From: CBFHWU01 sp965659665
GTDB taxonomy: Bacteria > Bacteroidota > Bacteroidia > Flavobacteriales > Flavobacteriaceae
Reading direction: 5' to 3'
NCBI GenBank assembly: GCA_965659665.1
Contig: CBFHWU010000024.1
Coordinates: 1-64,000 of the forward strand
Length of the DNA: 64,000 nucleotides
Within the stretch, counting starts at the first letter, position 1, and each line of letters starts with the position of its first letter. Of this stretch, positions 34,353 to 43,451 are shown piece by piece. A program made the translations under genes and the position numbers. The notes below the pieces were generated by a model. The model had not been told where the DNA came from. It did no database searches and saw only the letters and a program-made list of their open reading frames with translations.

Positions 34353-34788
34353 TGTCTGTTTGTTTGGGTTCCACGTGGAACATTTCAATAAGCATGTCTT
34401 CTTTTTGCCGCATAAGCTTCGTATTAAGGGTATTATTATCATTATATCCACATGCGTGTAATATACCGTGAATCATAACACGTTGAAGTTCATTATCAAA
34501 TGGTACTTGTCTTTGTTGCGCGTTTTCTTTAACACGATTTACGGAGACAGCAATGTTTAAGTGTAAGTTTTTTCCTACCGTGGAATCGAACGTTAGAATA
34601 TCTGTTAGGGTATCATGTTGTAAAAATTCAACATTTAATTTTAGTAATTGATCGTCGGACATAAATGAATAGACTATTTCGTCAACAGCATATCCTAGGT
34701 GATTTGCAGCGTTTGATATCCAATTTTTATACATAATAGGATCTGTAATCTCAAATGATGTTTTGTAAACAAAATCTATCTCGTTCAT
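34345..34788 (-). CDS. ybeY: Endoribonuclease YbeY (147 aa)
   Basis: Metal-dependent RNase for 16S rRNA maturation. The motif is HGILHACGYNDN near residues 113-124; two of the three usual zinc histidines are present, and the third (HGxLHLxGYDH) is an Asp here. I recall Bacteroidota YbeY proteins having this Asp commonly, so it is probably still active. DTLTDILTFD near 59 is the other family motif. The 3' end contains the second parS-like palindrome, read as FHVEP. TACCTTTG (34793-34800) lies four bases before the ATG. Confidence 0.92.
   Translation of the reverse strand: MNEIDFVYKTSFEITDPIMYKNWISNAANHLGYAVDEIVYSFMSDDQLLKLNVEFLQHDTLTDILTFDSTVGKNLHLNIAVSVNRVKENAQQRQVPFDNELQRVMIHGILHACGYNDNNTLNTKLMRQKEDMLIEMFHVEPKQTDNV
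34368..34381. promoter_or_regulatory. parS-like ParB-binding palindrome, copy 2
   Basis: A second perfect GTTCCACGTGGAAC, 1.9 kb from the first and placed inside the last codons of ybeY, just upstream of the mnmG start. Two copies bracketing mnmG make chance occurrence unlikely. Confidence 0.78.
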
Positions 34789-34792
34789 TAAA

Positions 34793-34800
34793 CAAAGGTA
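34793..34800 (-). promoter_or_regulatory. Possible -7 promoter element for ybeY-mnmG
   Basis: The minus strand reads TACCTTTG, four bases before the ybeY ATG. If used, the transcript would start at or within the start codon. No -33 TTG is visible. Confidence 0.35.
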
Positions 34801-34867
34801 AGGGGATTATAAATATATTTCCTAAACTAAGTTTGTGGTAAATATTAGGGTGTTTCATAGGAAGAAA

Positions 34868-34875
34868 TATCTTTG
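34868..34875 (+). promoter_or_regulatory. Possible -7 promoter element for gltX
   Basis: TATCTTTG matches TAnnTTTG and ends 11 bases before the gltX ATG at 34887. A TTTG lies further upstream (34832-34835), but at a spacing too large for the usual pattern. Confidence 0.4.
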
Positions 34876-34886
34876 TAAAAAAAAAC

Positions 34887-36392
34887 ATGAAAAAAAATGT
34901 CCGCGTGCGTTTTGCCCCAAGTCCGACTGGGCCACTTCATATTGGTGGATTAAGAACCGCTTTATTTAATTATTTATTTGCCAAGCAAAACAACGGGGAG
35001 TTTCTATTAAGAATAGAAGATACTGACCGTAACCGTTATTTAGAACATGCTGAACAGTATATTTTGGATGCTTTAGATTGGTGTAATATATCAATTGACG
35101 AAGGACCAAACAAAAATGGTGCCTTCGGTCCTTATCGTCAAAGTGAACGCTTAGATATATATAAATCGTATGCAATGAAACTTGTTGCCATGGGTAAAGC
35201 TTATTATGCTTTTGATACAAATGAGTCATTAAACATATTACGACAAGCAAAAGAAAAAGAAGGAGAATCTTTTGTCTATAATTGGCAAAACCGAATGGGT
35301 TTAAATAACAGTTTGGGTTTAGATGCTCACGAGGTACAAACAAAGTTACGTAATAAGTCTCCGTATGTGATTCGATTTATCATGCATTCTTCAGTAGAAA
35401 ACCAACCCTTTTTTACTGAGGATATGATAAGGGAGAAATCTGAAATTAATATAGCTTTGCTTGATGATAAAATTATATTTAAAAGTGATGGTTATCCAAC
35501 ATATCATTTAGCTAATGTCATTGATGATCATCTAATGAATATTACTCATGTCATTAGGGGGGAAGAATGGCTACCTTCGTTAGCATTACACAAAAGACTT
35601 TACGAAGCTTTTAATTGGGAAGTTCCAGAGTTTGCTCATCTACCTTTGATTTTAAAACCTAATGGTAAAGGAAAATTATCTAAAAGAGATGGAGATGCGA
35701 TGGGGTTTCCTGTCTTCCCTTTAACTTGGAAAGATCAAAAAGGCTATAAAGAAAACGGTTTTCTGTCAGAAGCTGTTGTGAATTTTTTAGCTTTATTAGG
35801 ATGGCACCCTGATAATAATAAGGAAGTGTTTTCTTTAGCGGAATTAATTAGTGCTTTTGACCTTAAGAATGTAGTTAAAGGAGGAGCAAAATTTGATTAC
35901 AACAAGGCGATATGGTTTAACCATCAGCATATTCAACGATTAAAATCATCGTTTCTTGAAGAAAAAATAAGAACCTTGTTAATTAGAAAGGAAATAAAAA
36001 CGACTATTGCTCTTAATCATGTAATTAATCTCATTCGTGACCGTTTGAACACTTTAGATGACCTTTGGGATGAAAGTAAATTTTTCTTTATTCGTCCTAA
36101 CGAATACGATGAGAAAGCGAAGAAGAAAGTTTGGAAAGAAAATACAAAAAAATTAATAGAGGAGATTATTTTGTTGATTGAAGAGGATAAGGTTTATTCC
36201 ACTCTAAGTATAAAAGAAAGAATTAATACTTTTATTCATGATAACGGTTTAAAAATGGGTATGATTATGGGACCTTTACGAATAGCTTTAATTGGGGAAA
36301 TGAAAGGTCCTGATTTATTTGAGATTATAAAACTAATCGGTCGTGATGAAACAATAAAAAGGTTAAATATTGGTATAAAGTTAATCAAATAA
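34887..36392 (+). CDS. gltX: Glutamate--tRNA ligase (501 aa)
   Basis: Class I aminoacyl-tRNA synthetase charging tRNA-Glu. The N-terminal VRFAPSPTGPLHIGGLRTAL holds the HIGH-type motif (HIGG), EDTDRNR follows near residue 42, and the KMSKS-type KLSKRDGDAMGF lies near 262. The C-terminal anticodon-binding region is present and the length is normal. It is transcribed divergently from ybeY, with the band-7 gene 37 bp downstream on the same strand. Confidence 0.96.
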   Translation: MKKNVRVRFAPSPTGPLHIGGLRTALFNYLFAKQNNGEFLLRIEDTDRNRYLEHAEQYILDALDWCNISIDEGPNKNGAFGPYRQSERLDIYKSYAMKLVAMGKAYYAFDTNESLNILRQAKEKEGESFVYNWQNRMGLNNSLGLDAHEVQTKLRNKSPYVIRFIMHSSVENQPFFTEDMIREKSEINIALLDDKIIFKSDGYPTYHLANVIDDHLMNITHVIRGEEWLPSLALHKRLYEAFNWEVPEFAHLPLILKPNGKGKLSKRDGDAMGFPVFPLTWKDQKGYKENGFLSEAVVNFLALLGWHPDNNKEVFSLAELISAFDLKNVVKGGAKFDYNKAIWFNHQHIQRLKSSFLEEKIRTLLIRKEIKTTIALNHVINLIRDRLNTLDDLWDESKFFFIRPNEYDEKAKKKVWKENTKKLIEEIILLIEEDKVYSTLSIKERINTFIHDNGLKMGMIMGPLRIALIGEMKGPDLFEIIKLIGRDETIKRLNIGIKLIK

Positions 36393-36429
36393 ATTGTAAT
36401 TTAGGAACTCATTTTTTTAAAACCTTTTT

Positions 36430-37359
36430 ATGAACTATTTAATATATCCTATTTTACTTTTTGGAGTACTTTTAATTCTTGCTTTTGTTTTTATTGTAAA
36501 ACAACAAACAGCAGCCATTGTGGAACGTTTTGGTAGATTTTTAAATATCAGACAAGCAGGTCTTCATATAAAAATACCTCTTGTTGATAGAATATCAGGA
36601 AGATTGAGCTTAAAAATACAACAATTGGATGTAATCGTTGAGACAAAAACAAAGGATGACGTATTTGTTAAGCTGAAAGTATCTGTACAATACAAAGTGA
36701 TAAAGGATAAAGTTTTTGATGCTTTTTACAAACTAGACTATCCTCAAGATCAAATTACTTCGTATGTGTTTGATGTTGTTCGTGCAGAAGTACCTAAGAT
36801 GCGTCTTGATGATGTTTTTGAACGAAAAGATGATATTGCGATCGCTGTGAAAGAAGAACTAAATGATGCTATGATCAACTATGGTTATGATATTATAAAA
36901 ACACTTGTGACCGATATTGATCCTGATCTTCAAGTTAAAGAAGCTATGAATAGAATCAATGCTTCTGAGAGAGAGAAAATAGCCGCTCAATATGAAGGGG
37001 ATGCGCAGAGAATATTAATTGTTGAAAAAGCCAAAGCTGAAGCCGAATCGAAACGGCTACAGGGTCAAGGGATTGCTGATCAAAGGCGAGAAATAGCTAG
37101 AGGGTTAGAAGAATCAGTTGAAGTATTAAACAAAGTAGGAATTAATTCGCAAGAAGCTTCTGCTTTAATCGTAGTCACACAACATTATGACACATTGCAA
37201 TCCATTGGAGAAGAAACAAATAGTAACTTAATTTTGTTACCCAATTCGCCTCAGGCAGGGTCAGAAATGTTAAATAACATGGTCGCTTCGTTTACAGCAA
37301 GTAATCAAATTGGCGAAGCCATGAAAAAAGCAGAGGCAGAAAAGAAAAAAACTAAGTAA
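36430..37359 (+). CDS. SPFH/band-7 membrane protein (309 aa)
   Basis: A stomatin/QmcA-like protein. One N-terminal membrane segment (LIYPILLFGVLLILAFVFIV) is followed by the band-7 domain: AAIVERFGRFLNIRQAGLH, IQQLDVIVETKTKDDVFV, VTDIDPDLQVKEAMNRINAS. An alanine/glutamate-rich helix (KAEAESKRLQGQGIADQRRE) comes next. It would form oligomeric membrane microdomain scaffolds. It follows gltX and converges with glnS, with only one base between the stops. Confidence 0.92.
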   Translation: MNYLIYPILLFGVLLILAFVFIVKQQTAAIVERFGRFLNIRQAGLHIKIPLVDRISGRLSLKIQQLDVIVETKTKDDVFVKLKVSVQYKVIKDKVFDAFYKLDYPQDQITSYVFDVVRAEVPKMRLDDVFERKDDIAIAVKEELNDAMINYGYDIIKTLVTDIDPDLQVKEAMNRINASEREKIAAQYEGDAQRILIVEKAKAEAESKRLQGQGIADQRREIARGLEESVEVLNKVGINSQEASALIVVTQHYDTLQSIGEETNSNLILLPNSPQAGSEMLNNMVASFTASNQIGEAMKKAEAEKKKTK

Positions 37360-37360
37360 A

Positions 37361-39034
37361 CTACGATTGTTGTTTAATCCAATTGTCGCGTAAACCAACC
37401 GTTCGATTAAACACTATCTTTTTTTCTGTACTATCTGAATCTACTACATAATACCCTTGGCGCTGAAATTGAAAATGTGTCAAGGGTTTTGCTTTTTTTA
37501 AACTAGGCTCGGCGTAGGCTTCAATAACATTTAATGAATGGGGATTAATATGAGAGATATAATCTATTTCTTTGTCAGCTTCTGGATTTGGGGTATGAAA
37601 TAGCCGGTCATAATTTCTAATTTCGACGGGGAAAGAGTGATTGACGGATACCCAATGGAGAGTGCCTTTTACTTTACGTTGGCTGGCCATTGACCCGCTA
37701 CCACTTTTACTATCAGGATCATAAGTACAATGTATTTCAATTATATTTCCATTGTTATCTTTTATTACAGATTCACCTTTTATTATGTATGCGTTTTTTA
37801 ATCGTACTTCCTTATTAAGGGTAAGTCTAAAAAACTTACGGTTTGCTTCTTCTTTGAAGTCCTCTCTTTCTATGTACAAAACTTTAGTGAAGGGTAATGA
37901 TCGGTATCCTGAATTAGTATCTTCTGGATTATTTTCTGCTATTAATTCCTCTGTTTGATCTGATGGGTAATTAGTAATGATAAGCTTAACAGGGTTAAGT
38001 ACCACCATTACTCGTGGAGCTATCTTATTTAAATCTTCTCTTACACAAAACTCAAGCAGAGAAACATCAATGATATTTTCGCGTTTTGATACGCCCGCTG
38101 TTGTAGCAAACTTTCTAAGGGATTGAGGGGTATATCCTCTCCTGCGTAAACCTGATATTGTAGGCATACGTGGATCGTCCCATCCTTGTACAAGTTGATG
38201 TTCAATAAGTCGTAGAAGCTTGCGTTTACTTGTAATTGTATAATTGAGATTAAGCCGAGCGAATTCACGTTGTTTTGGTCGTACTCCCTTACTGTACAAG
38301 TGATCTAAAAACCAATCATATAAATCACGATGAGGTTGAAATTCTAAGGAACACAAAGAATGAGATACTGATTCTATATAATCGGACTGTCCATGTGTCC
38401 AATCATACATCGGATAGATACACCACTGCTTTTTTGTACGGTGATGAGAGGTGAATAATATGCGATACAGTATAGGATCACGCATGAGCATATTTGAAGA
38501 AGTCATGTCCCCTTTAGCTCTAAGTACATGTGTACCTTCACCATGTTGGCCTTGTTTCATTTCTAAGAAAAGAGCTTTGTTTTCTTCTTTACTACGTGAT
38601 CGGTATGGGCTAAGTGTACCTGCTTGTGTTGGTGTACCTTTTTGTTCGGCTATTAATAACGAATCTTGAGAATCTACATAAGCCAAACCTTTTTCAATGA
38701 GAATGATTGCCCATTCGAAAAGGGTTTGAAAATAATCAGAGGCATAACATTCTTTGTCCCATTGATAACCTAACCATGAGATATCCCGTTTTATAGCATC
38801 AACAAAGTGCTGTTCTTCTTTTGTTGGATTGGTGTCATCGAAGCGTAAGTTAACTGGTGCGTTATAGGTTTTCCCTAAATCAAAATTTATACATATCGCT
38901 TTTACATGGCCTATGTGTAAATATCCGTTTGGTTCGGGGGGGAAACGGAATCGTAAATTAGTTAAAGAAAAGCCTTGATCAAGGTCTTTATCGATGAGGT
39001 GTTCAATAAAGTGCTTATTTGTCTTTTCGGACAT
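37361..39034 (-). CDS. glnS: Glutamine--tRNA ligase (557 aa)
   Basis: Class I synthetase charging tRNA-Gln. RFPPEPNGYLHIGHVKAICI holds the HIGH motif near residue 38; SDYIESVSHSLCSLEF near 213 and the KMSKS-type TSKRKLLRLIE near 266 follow, then DDPRMPTISGLRRRGYTP. ATG at 39034 (MSEKTNKHF) is chosen; the frame extends six codons upstream without family similarity. TACATTTG (39050-39057, minus) lies 15 bases before this start. Having both GlnS and GltX shows direct Gln-tRNA charging. Confidence 0.96.
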   Translation of the reverse strand: MSEKTNKHFIEHLIDKDLDQGFSLTNLRFRFPPEPNGYLHIGHVKAICINFDLGKTYNAPVNLRFDDTNPTKEEQHFVDAIKRDISWLGYQWDKECYASDYFQTLFEWAIILIEKGLAYVDSQDSLLIAEQKGTPTQAGTLSPYRSRSKEENKALFLEMKQGQHGEGTHVLRAKGDMTSSNMLMRDPILYRILFTSHHRTKKQWCIYPMYDWTHGQSDYIESVSHSLCSLEFQPHRDLYDWFLDHLYSKGVRPKQREFARLNLNYTITSKRKLLRLIEHQLVQGWDDPRMPTISGLRRRGYTPQSLRKFATTAGVSKRENIIDVSLLEFCVREDLNKIAPRVMVVLNPVKLIITNYPSDQTEELIAENNPEDTNSGYRSLPFTKVLYIEREDFKEEANRKFFRLTLNKEVRLKNAYIIKGESVIKDNNGNIIEIHCTYDPDSKSGSGSMASQRKVKGTLHWVSVNHSFPVEIRNYDRLFHTPNPEADKEIDYISHINPHSLNVIEAYAEPSLKKAKPLTHFQFQRQGYYVVDSDSTEKKIVFNRTVGLRDNWIKQQS

Positions 39035-39049
39035 TCGTAATATTTTATA

Positions 39050-39057
39050 CAAATGTA
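39050..39057 (-). promoter_or_regulatory. Possible -7 promoter element for glnS
   Basis: The minus strand reads TACATTTG, 15 bases before the ATG. A second element TACCTTTG lies at 39066-39073. No -33 TTG is visible for either. Confidence 0.4.
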
Positions 39058-39089
39058 ATAATTCACAAAGGTAATAGAAGTACTTTTTT

Positions 39090-39097
39090 TATATTTG
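39090..39097 (+). promoter_or_regulatory. Possible -7 promoter element for folB
   Basis: TATATTTG matches TAnnTTTG and ends eight bases before the folB ATG at 39106, in the 71-bp gap between the divergent glnS and folB. Confidence 0.4.
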
Positions 39098-39105
39098 ATT
39101 AAAGT

Positions 39106-39471
39106 ATGGGTCGAATAAGTTTAGAAAAGATAAAGGTTTATGCACATCATGGGTGTATGAAAGAAGAAACGGTAATTGGGAGTGATTATATCGTTAATGT
39201 TTGGGTGGAAGTCAACTTAAATAATTCTGCTATTACCGATGACCTGAAAGATACTGTTGATTATGTTCTTCTGCATAAAATTGTAGTTGATGAAATGCTC
39301 ATACCAGCAAAATTGTTAGAAAACGTTGTTCATCGGATTCTTCAACGAATCTTTAGTGGTATAGAGCATGTTCAACAAGCAAGTGTGCAGGTATCGAAAA
39401 TTAACCCACCAATAGGTGGGCATGTATATGCCGTTTCTGTTGAGGAGATAAGAAATAAAAAAAATATGTAA
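39106..39471 (+). CDS. folB: Dihydroneopterin aldolase (121 aa)
   Basis: Folate pathway enzyme that converts dihydroneopterin to 6-hydroxymethyl-dihydropterin. ISLEKIKVYAHHGCMKEE is the family N-terminus (usually YxxHGxxxxE), DTVDYVLLHKIV lies near residue 48, and the C-terminal KINPPIGGHVYAVSVE supplies the usual KPxxP-like region with the catalytic lysine. Length matches the family. The tRNA-Cys gene follows 28 bp downstream on the same strand. Confidence 0.93.
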   Translation: MGRISLEKIKVYAHHGCMKEETVIGSDYIVNVWVEVNLNNSAITDDLKDTVDYVLLHKIVVDEMLIPAKLLENVVHRILQRIFSGIEHVQQASVQVSKINPPIGGHVYAVSVEEIRNKKNM

Positions 39472-39499
39472 ACTAAAAGCATTACTTTTGACATGATAT

Positions 39500-39570
39500 G
39501 GCACCGTGGCCGAGTGGCTAGGCAGAGCTCTGCAAAAGCTTGTACAGCGGTTCGAATCCGCTCGGTGCCT
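39500..39570 (+). tRNA. tRNA-Cys (anticodon GCA)
   Basis: A complete cloverleaf can be drawn. The acceptor GGCACCG pairs with CGGTGCC, the D-arm is GCC-GAGTGGCTA-GGC, the anticodon arm is GAGCT-CTGCAAA-AGCTT with GCA at the anticodon position, the variable loop is short, and the T-arm is AGCGG-TTCGAAT-CCGCT. The discriminator is T, as usual for cysteine tRNAs. The 3' CCA is not encoded (CAT follows). Confidence 0.95.
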
Positions 39571-39595
39571 CATCTTCAACTTGTTTTTCTGCTAG

Positions 39596-40231
39596 TTATA
39601 CTTCGTGTAATAAACCTTGCGTTATAAAATATAGACCAAATATTAAAATTAGAAAATGTACGGTTTGTTTAAGTTTATAAACTACAACTGGGGTTAATTT
39701 GTGTTGCAACTGTTTGGCTAAAAATATTTTAATAAGGTCCACAAATAAATAGGTAAGCAATATAAAAGAAAAAAAACGAATAATCCGGAAATTGTTCATG
39801 TCGAGCTTGGGCGCAAAATAAACAAACAACCCTAACCAAAAAAATAAAGAACCTATATTAATAATATTAAGAAAGAACCCTTTGATGAAGAAACCTAACC
39901 ATTTAGAGGAATTTGTTGGAGGTGGAATGAGAGGTGAGATGGTATTTCGGCTGATATAAGAGTGAATTATAGAAATTAAGCTGTACGATATCAACAACAT
40001 CCCTCCAAATATAAACCAGTATGGATTACTTTCTAAATTATCTAACAATTTATGGGTGCCTAAAAAAGAAATATAAATAAAAAGAAGATCTGCTGTTACT
40101 GCGCCTAAATCAACAAAAAATGCTGCACGGACCCCTTTTGTTAGACTCGTTTCGATAAGGACAAAAAAAACTGGACCAGTGGACAAAACTAGAAGTAAGC
40201 CTAAAGGAACTGCGGTAAGAAAATCATTCAT
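39596..40231 (-). CDS. LysE-family transporter (211 aa)
   Basis: An inner-membrane protein with about six segments. The N-terminal AVPLGLLLVLSTGPVFFVLI and TSLTKGVRAAFFVDLGAVTA carry the PG(P)xxxxV and GxRxGxxxxxG patterns of LysE/RhtB exporters, which move amino acids or related small molecules out of the cell. The substrate is unknown. Its start overlaps the stop of the upstream adhesin-like gene by eight bases. Confidence 0.85.
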   Translation of the reverse strand: MNDFLTAVPLGLLLVLSTGPVFFVLIETSLTKGVRAAFFVDLGAVTADLLFIYISFLGTHKLLDNLESNPYWFIFGGMLLISYSLISIIHSYISRNTISPLIPPPTNSSKWLGFFIKGFFLNIINIGSLFFWLGLFVYFAPKLDMNNFRIIRFFSFILLTYLFVDLIKIFLAKQLQHKLTPVVVYKLKQTVHFLILIFGLYFITQGLLHEV

Positions 40232-40895
40232 CAGTAGTGAATGTTGTAATAGAACCTCCTAATAAATGTGTTTGTACCGTTTTTGCGGGTGTACCATATA
40301 CACGAATAAGGCCACCCGTGTGGGCATAGGCTTCTAATAATTCTGAAGCTTGTACATTGGCTTGTCCACCTGTTCTGGATTTAACATGTGTTTGTTCCGT
40401 AGATAAGTCTTCAGCATCAATACTTCCCCCGATGCCAACAAATGCATCATGGGTAACTGTTGATCCGTCTAGTGTTATAGTTGAACCTGTAGATGATCGT
40501 GATGTTACCTTTTGTGACTCTAAGGTAAGGGATATTTCTGCACCTTCAAGTGCACGTAATTCAATACTAGACTGTGTTAAGACAGCAGTAGAGGAAATGA
40601 AGGACCCTTGCTTAGCTTCAATGGATTCAAGTGGTTGACTGAAAAAAATTTCTATATTGGTTCGAAAACCACTGAACTTCTTGATTGTTTTTAGTCGAAG
40701 TTTTAGTACACCGTTTTTGTTAATGGAAGTCAAAAACTCAGCGTTATGTCCCGTTACGCGTATAGAGTCAGCAGCTGATGGAATAAGAGTAATGTTCAAA
40801 CCATCTAAAACTTTTAATGAATCAAAAGAGCCAATATTTTTTGTGTAGTCTTGTGAATGTGCTACAAAGCAAATAAATAAAAGAAAAAAGCGCAT
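40224..40895 (-). CDS. DUF2807 (head GIN domain) secreted protein (223 aa)
   Basis: The signal peptide MRFFLLFICFVAHSQ is followed by NIGSFDSLKVLDGLNITLIP, the usual start of the DUF2807 or head-GIN domain in Bacteroidota. The rest is a regular beta-helix-like pattern (SSIELRALEGAEISLTLE, SRSSTGSTITLDGSTVTHDA, DAEDLSTEQTHVKSRTGGQA). These proteins lie in the periplasm or outer envelope; the family is sometimes described as an adhesin or autotransporter-like domain, with no firm function. TAACTTTG (40910-40917, minus) lies 14 bases upstream of the ATG. Confidence 0.82.
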   Translation of the reverse strand: MRFFLLFICFVAHSQDYTKNIGSFDSLKVLDGLNITLIPSAADSIRVTGHNAEFLTSINKNGVLKLRLKTIKKFSGFRTNIEIFFSQPLESIEAKQGSFISSTAVLTQSSIELRALEGAEISLTLESQKVTSRSSTGSTITLDGSTVTHDAFVGIGGSIDAEDLSTEQTHVKSRTGGQANVQASELLEAYAHTGGLIRVYGTPAKTVQTHLLGGSITTFTTDE

Positions 40896-40930
40896 AATTA
40901 GTATTTAATCAAAGTTAATGAAATATATCA

Positions 40931-43096
40931 TCAAGCATGACCAACCATAAAAAAATCTAAGTGTCTTTTAATGGCATCAGCGTATTTTACTTCTACGACG
41001 ACTTGATCACCTAATTGAAATATTTGTTTTGTTTGTTGGCCGATCATAGCATAATTTTTTTCATCATAGACATAGTAATCACCTCTGATATCTGAAAGAC
41101 GTGCCATACCTTCACATTTATTCTCATTAATTTCAACATAAATCCCTCTTTCTGTAACACCTGATATAACTCCTTTGTATTGTTTTCCAATATGATTAGA
41201 CATAAAAACAACTTGCATAAACTTAATAGAGTCTCTTTCGGCTTTGGTTGCTAATTGTTCTCTGTTTGAACAATGCAACATCATGGTTTTATAAATTGTT
41301 TCCTTTGGTGGCGCTTGACAATCTAAATAGTGTTGTAGCAACCGATGAACAACAACATCAGGGTAACGACGTATTGGTGAGGTAAAATGGGTGTAATGTT
41401 CGAAAGCTAGACCGTAATGACCGATGTTATCTGTAGTATAAACAGCTTTACTCATACTACGTATCGTTAGTACATCAATAAGATTTTGTTCTTTTTTTCC
41501 TTTAACTTTTTTAAGTAGTGTATTTATGGATTTTGCTGTTGTCAAAGGGGTTGTAAGGTTTAGTTGGTATCCAAAAGTTCCAATAACACGTACTAGGTTC
41601 ATTAATTTTTGATCATCTGGTTCATCATGAACCCTATAAACGAACGTTTTTGATGGTGATTGTTCAGCAATGAAAGAGGCAACTGATTTGTTAGCTAATA
41701 ACATAAATTCTTCGATAAGTTTATTAGCATCTTGAGTTGTTTTGAATGAAATAGTATCCGGCAGATTGTTGGCATTTAAAGTAAACTTAACCTCTTTTTT
41801 ATCAAAGGAAATTGCTCCATTGTTCATTCTTTTTTGTCGATATAGCTTAGCTACGCTATTTAGATATAATAGAGCATTTTTTAAAGAGTTGGTCACCTTG
41901 TAATCTTTATTTGTAAGAGAAACCGTTGATGGTATTATGGTAGATTCTGTATCTAAAATATATTGGGCTTCTTCATATGAAAACCTGTAGTCGGATGTTA
42001 TGATGGTTTTTCCAAACCATGTATCTTGTATTACTCCGGAGGAATTCATGGTAAAGACGGCAGAAAAAGTATATTTATCTTCATTTGGTCGTAGTGAACA
42101 AACCGAGTTCGAGAGAACTTCTGGCAACATGGGAACTACTCTATCTACAAGATAAACAGATGTTCCTCGATCGTATGCCTCTTGATCAAGAAGTGAACCT
42201 TCTTTGACATAATGGGATACGTCTGCAATATGAATACCTATTTCATAGTGATCTTGATCTAATTGAAAAAAGGACAAAGCATCATCAAAATCCTTTGCAT
42301 CTTTGGGATCAATAGTAAAAGTAAGTTTTGATCGATAATCTTTTCTTTGTTGGGTTTCAGATTCTTTAATTGTAGTATCTATCTTATTGGCCGCTTCTAA
42401 TAGTTCAGGTGAAAATTCGATGGATAAACCATGTTCTGCTAGAATACTATGAATTTCGGTTTCAGTTTCTCCAGGTTTTCCAAATACTTTTTTGAGGGTT
42501 GCATTGGGATATTTTGCATCTATTGGCCAATCGTTCATTTCGATTAAAACTCGGTCTCCGTTTCTTAAATCCTTTACATAACTGTGAATAATAAGAAAAT
42601 CTGTTGGGCAAGAATGTTGTTGTGGTCGAACAAAAGGAATGTTACCCCGTAGTTCGTATTCCCCAACAAAATCTGTTTTAAAACGTTTTATAATATTAAT
42701 TATTTCTGCATAATTACGTCGTGTGCCTCGCCTTGGTTTGACCAGAAAATGTACGGTATCTTTATCAAAAGCATGATTGTGATTTTTATTATCTACTAAT
42801 AAATCTTGGTCAAATGATTCACTTATAATAAACATTTTACCTTGTCGTGTAATTTGTATAGTTCCCGTATACCGTTGTATGGATTGTTTAATTTTATATT
42901 TACCCTTAGAGACTTCAGTAAGTTCCCCTTTTAAAGTAAGTTTATTTAATACTTTAATGAGTTGGTTTCTACCACTTGGATCATAGATACCTAATTGCGC
43001 ACCTAATTGTTTATGATTAAATGTTTTAGTGGAATTTTGTAAGAATATTGATTTGACTTGAATAATTAATGGCGATTGCTTTTTCTTTTTTCCCAT
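40931..43096 (-). CDS. rnr: Ribonuclease R (721 aa)
   Basis: A 3'-5' exoribonuclease of the RNB family. An N-terminal winged helix (KQLGAQLGIYDPSGRNQLIK) leads to cold-shock domains, then the catalytic centre TIDPKDAKDFDDALSF near residues 256-271 with its clustered aspartates. GIHIADVSHYVKEGSLLDQE follows, then FTSPIRRYPDVVVHRLL near 565, and a C-terminal S1 domain (YKGVISGVTERGIYVEI). Length and order are normal. The promoter TTG-N17-TAGTTTTG lies just upstream. Confidence 0.95.
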   Translation of the reverse strand: MGKKKKQSPLIIQVKSIFLQNSTKTFNHKQLGAQLGIYDPSGRNQLIKVLNKLTLKGELTEVSKGKYKIKQSIQRYTGTIQITRQGKMFIISESFDQDLLVDNKNHNHAFDKDTVHFLVKPRRGTRRNYAEIINIIKRFKTDFVGEYELRGNIPFVRPQQHSCPTDFLIIHSYVKDLRNGDRVLIEMNDWPIDAKYPNATLKKVFGKPGETETEIHSILAEHGLSIEFSPELLEAANKIDTTIKESETQQRKDYRSKLTFTIDPKDAKDFDDALSFFQLDQDHYEIGIHIADVSHYVKEGSLLDQEAYDRGTSVYLVDRVVPMLPEVLSNSVCSLRPNEDKYTFSAVFTMNSSGVIQDTWFGKTIITSDYRFSYEEAQYILDTESTIIPSTVSLTNKDYKVTNSLKNALLYLNSVAKLYRQKRMNNGAISFDKKEVKFTLNANNLPDTISFKTTQDANKLIEEFMLLANKSVASFIAEQSPSKTFVYRVHDEPDDQKLMNLVRVIGTFGYQLNLTTPLTTAKSINTLLKKVKGKKEQNLIDVLTIRSMSKAVYTTDNIGHYGLAFEHYTHFTSPIRRYPDVVVHRLLQHYLDCQAPPKETIYKTMMLHCSNREQLATKAERDSIKFMQVVFMSNHIGKQYKGVISGVTERGIYVEINENKCEGMARLSDIRGDYYVYDEKNYAMIGQQTKQIFQLGDQVVVEVKYADAIKRHLDFFMVGHA

Positions 43097-43100
43097 AAAT

Positions 43101-43128
43101 CAAAACTACATAAAGAATTCATTAACAA
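43101..43128 (-). promoter_or_regulatory. Promoter for rnr
   Basis: On the minus strand TTG (43126-43128), a 17-base spacer and TAGTTTTG (43101-43108) fit the Bacteroidota consensus. Only four bases lie between the -7 element and the rnr ATG, again implying a leaderless or nearly leaderless message. Confidence 0.45.
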
Positions 43129-43443
43129 TCAATACATTTATAAAACTTTATATTTTTAAAATTTGGTTATTATTATAGTCTGTTAATAGCACTAATAAGT
43201 GTATAAATAAGGGTTTGTTAAGAAGTAAAAAATCAATTTAGAGATGTTAAAAACTATTGTTTATGCGTTTATATTATGTTGACATCAATTAAAAACAAAA
43301 TTTTTTTGCTGTTTTATTTTTTATATGGTCAAAAAAAAAGAGGCAATTAATACATTTTCTTACGGTTTGTTAACAAATAAGTGTTTATAATTTGGTGTTT
43401 ATTATCAAGTAGATATGATGCTATATTAACAATCAAAATTTGA

Positions 43444-43451
43444 TATTTTTG
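43444..43451 (+). promoter_or_regulatory. Possible -7 promoter element for rpiB
   Basis: TATTTTTG matches TAnnTTTG and ends 15 bases before the rpiB ATG. No matching -33 TTG. Confidence 0.4.

Noticed and set aside
34353..34451. Upstream extension of mnmG
   Set aside because: It is the 3' end of ybeY read in another frame; MFNHSYDVIVVGAGHAG is the known start region of the family.
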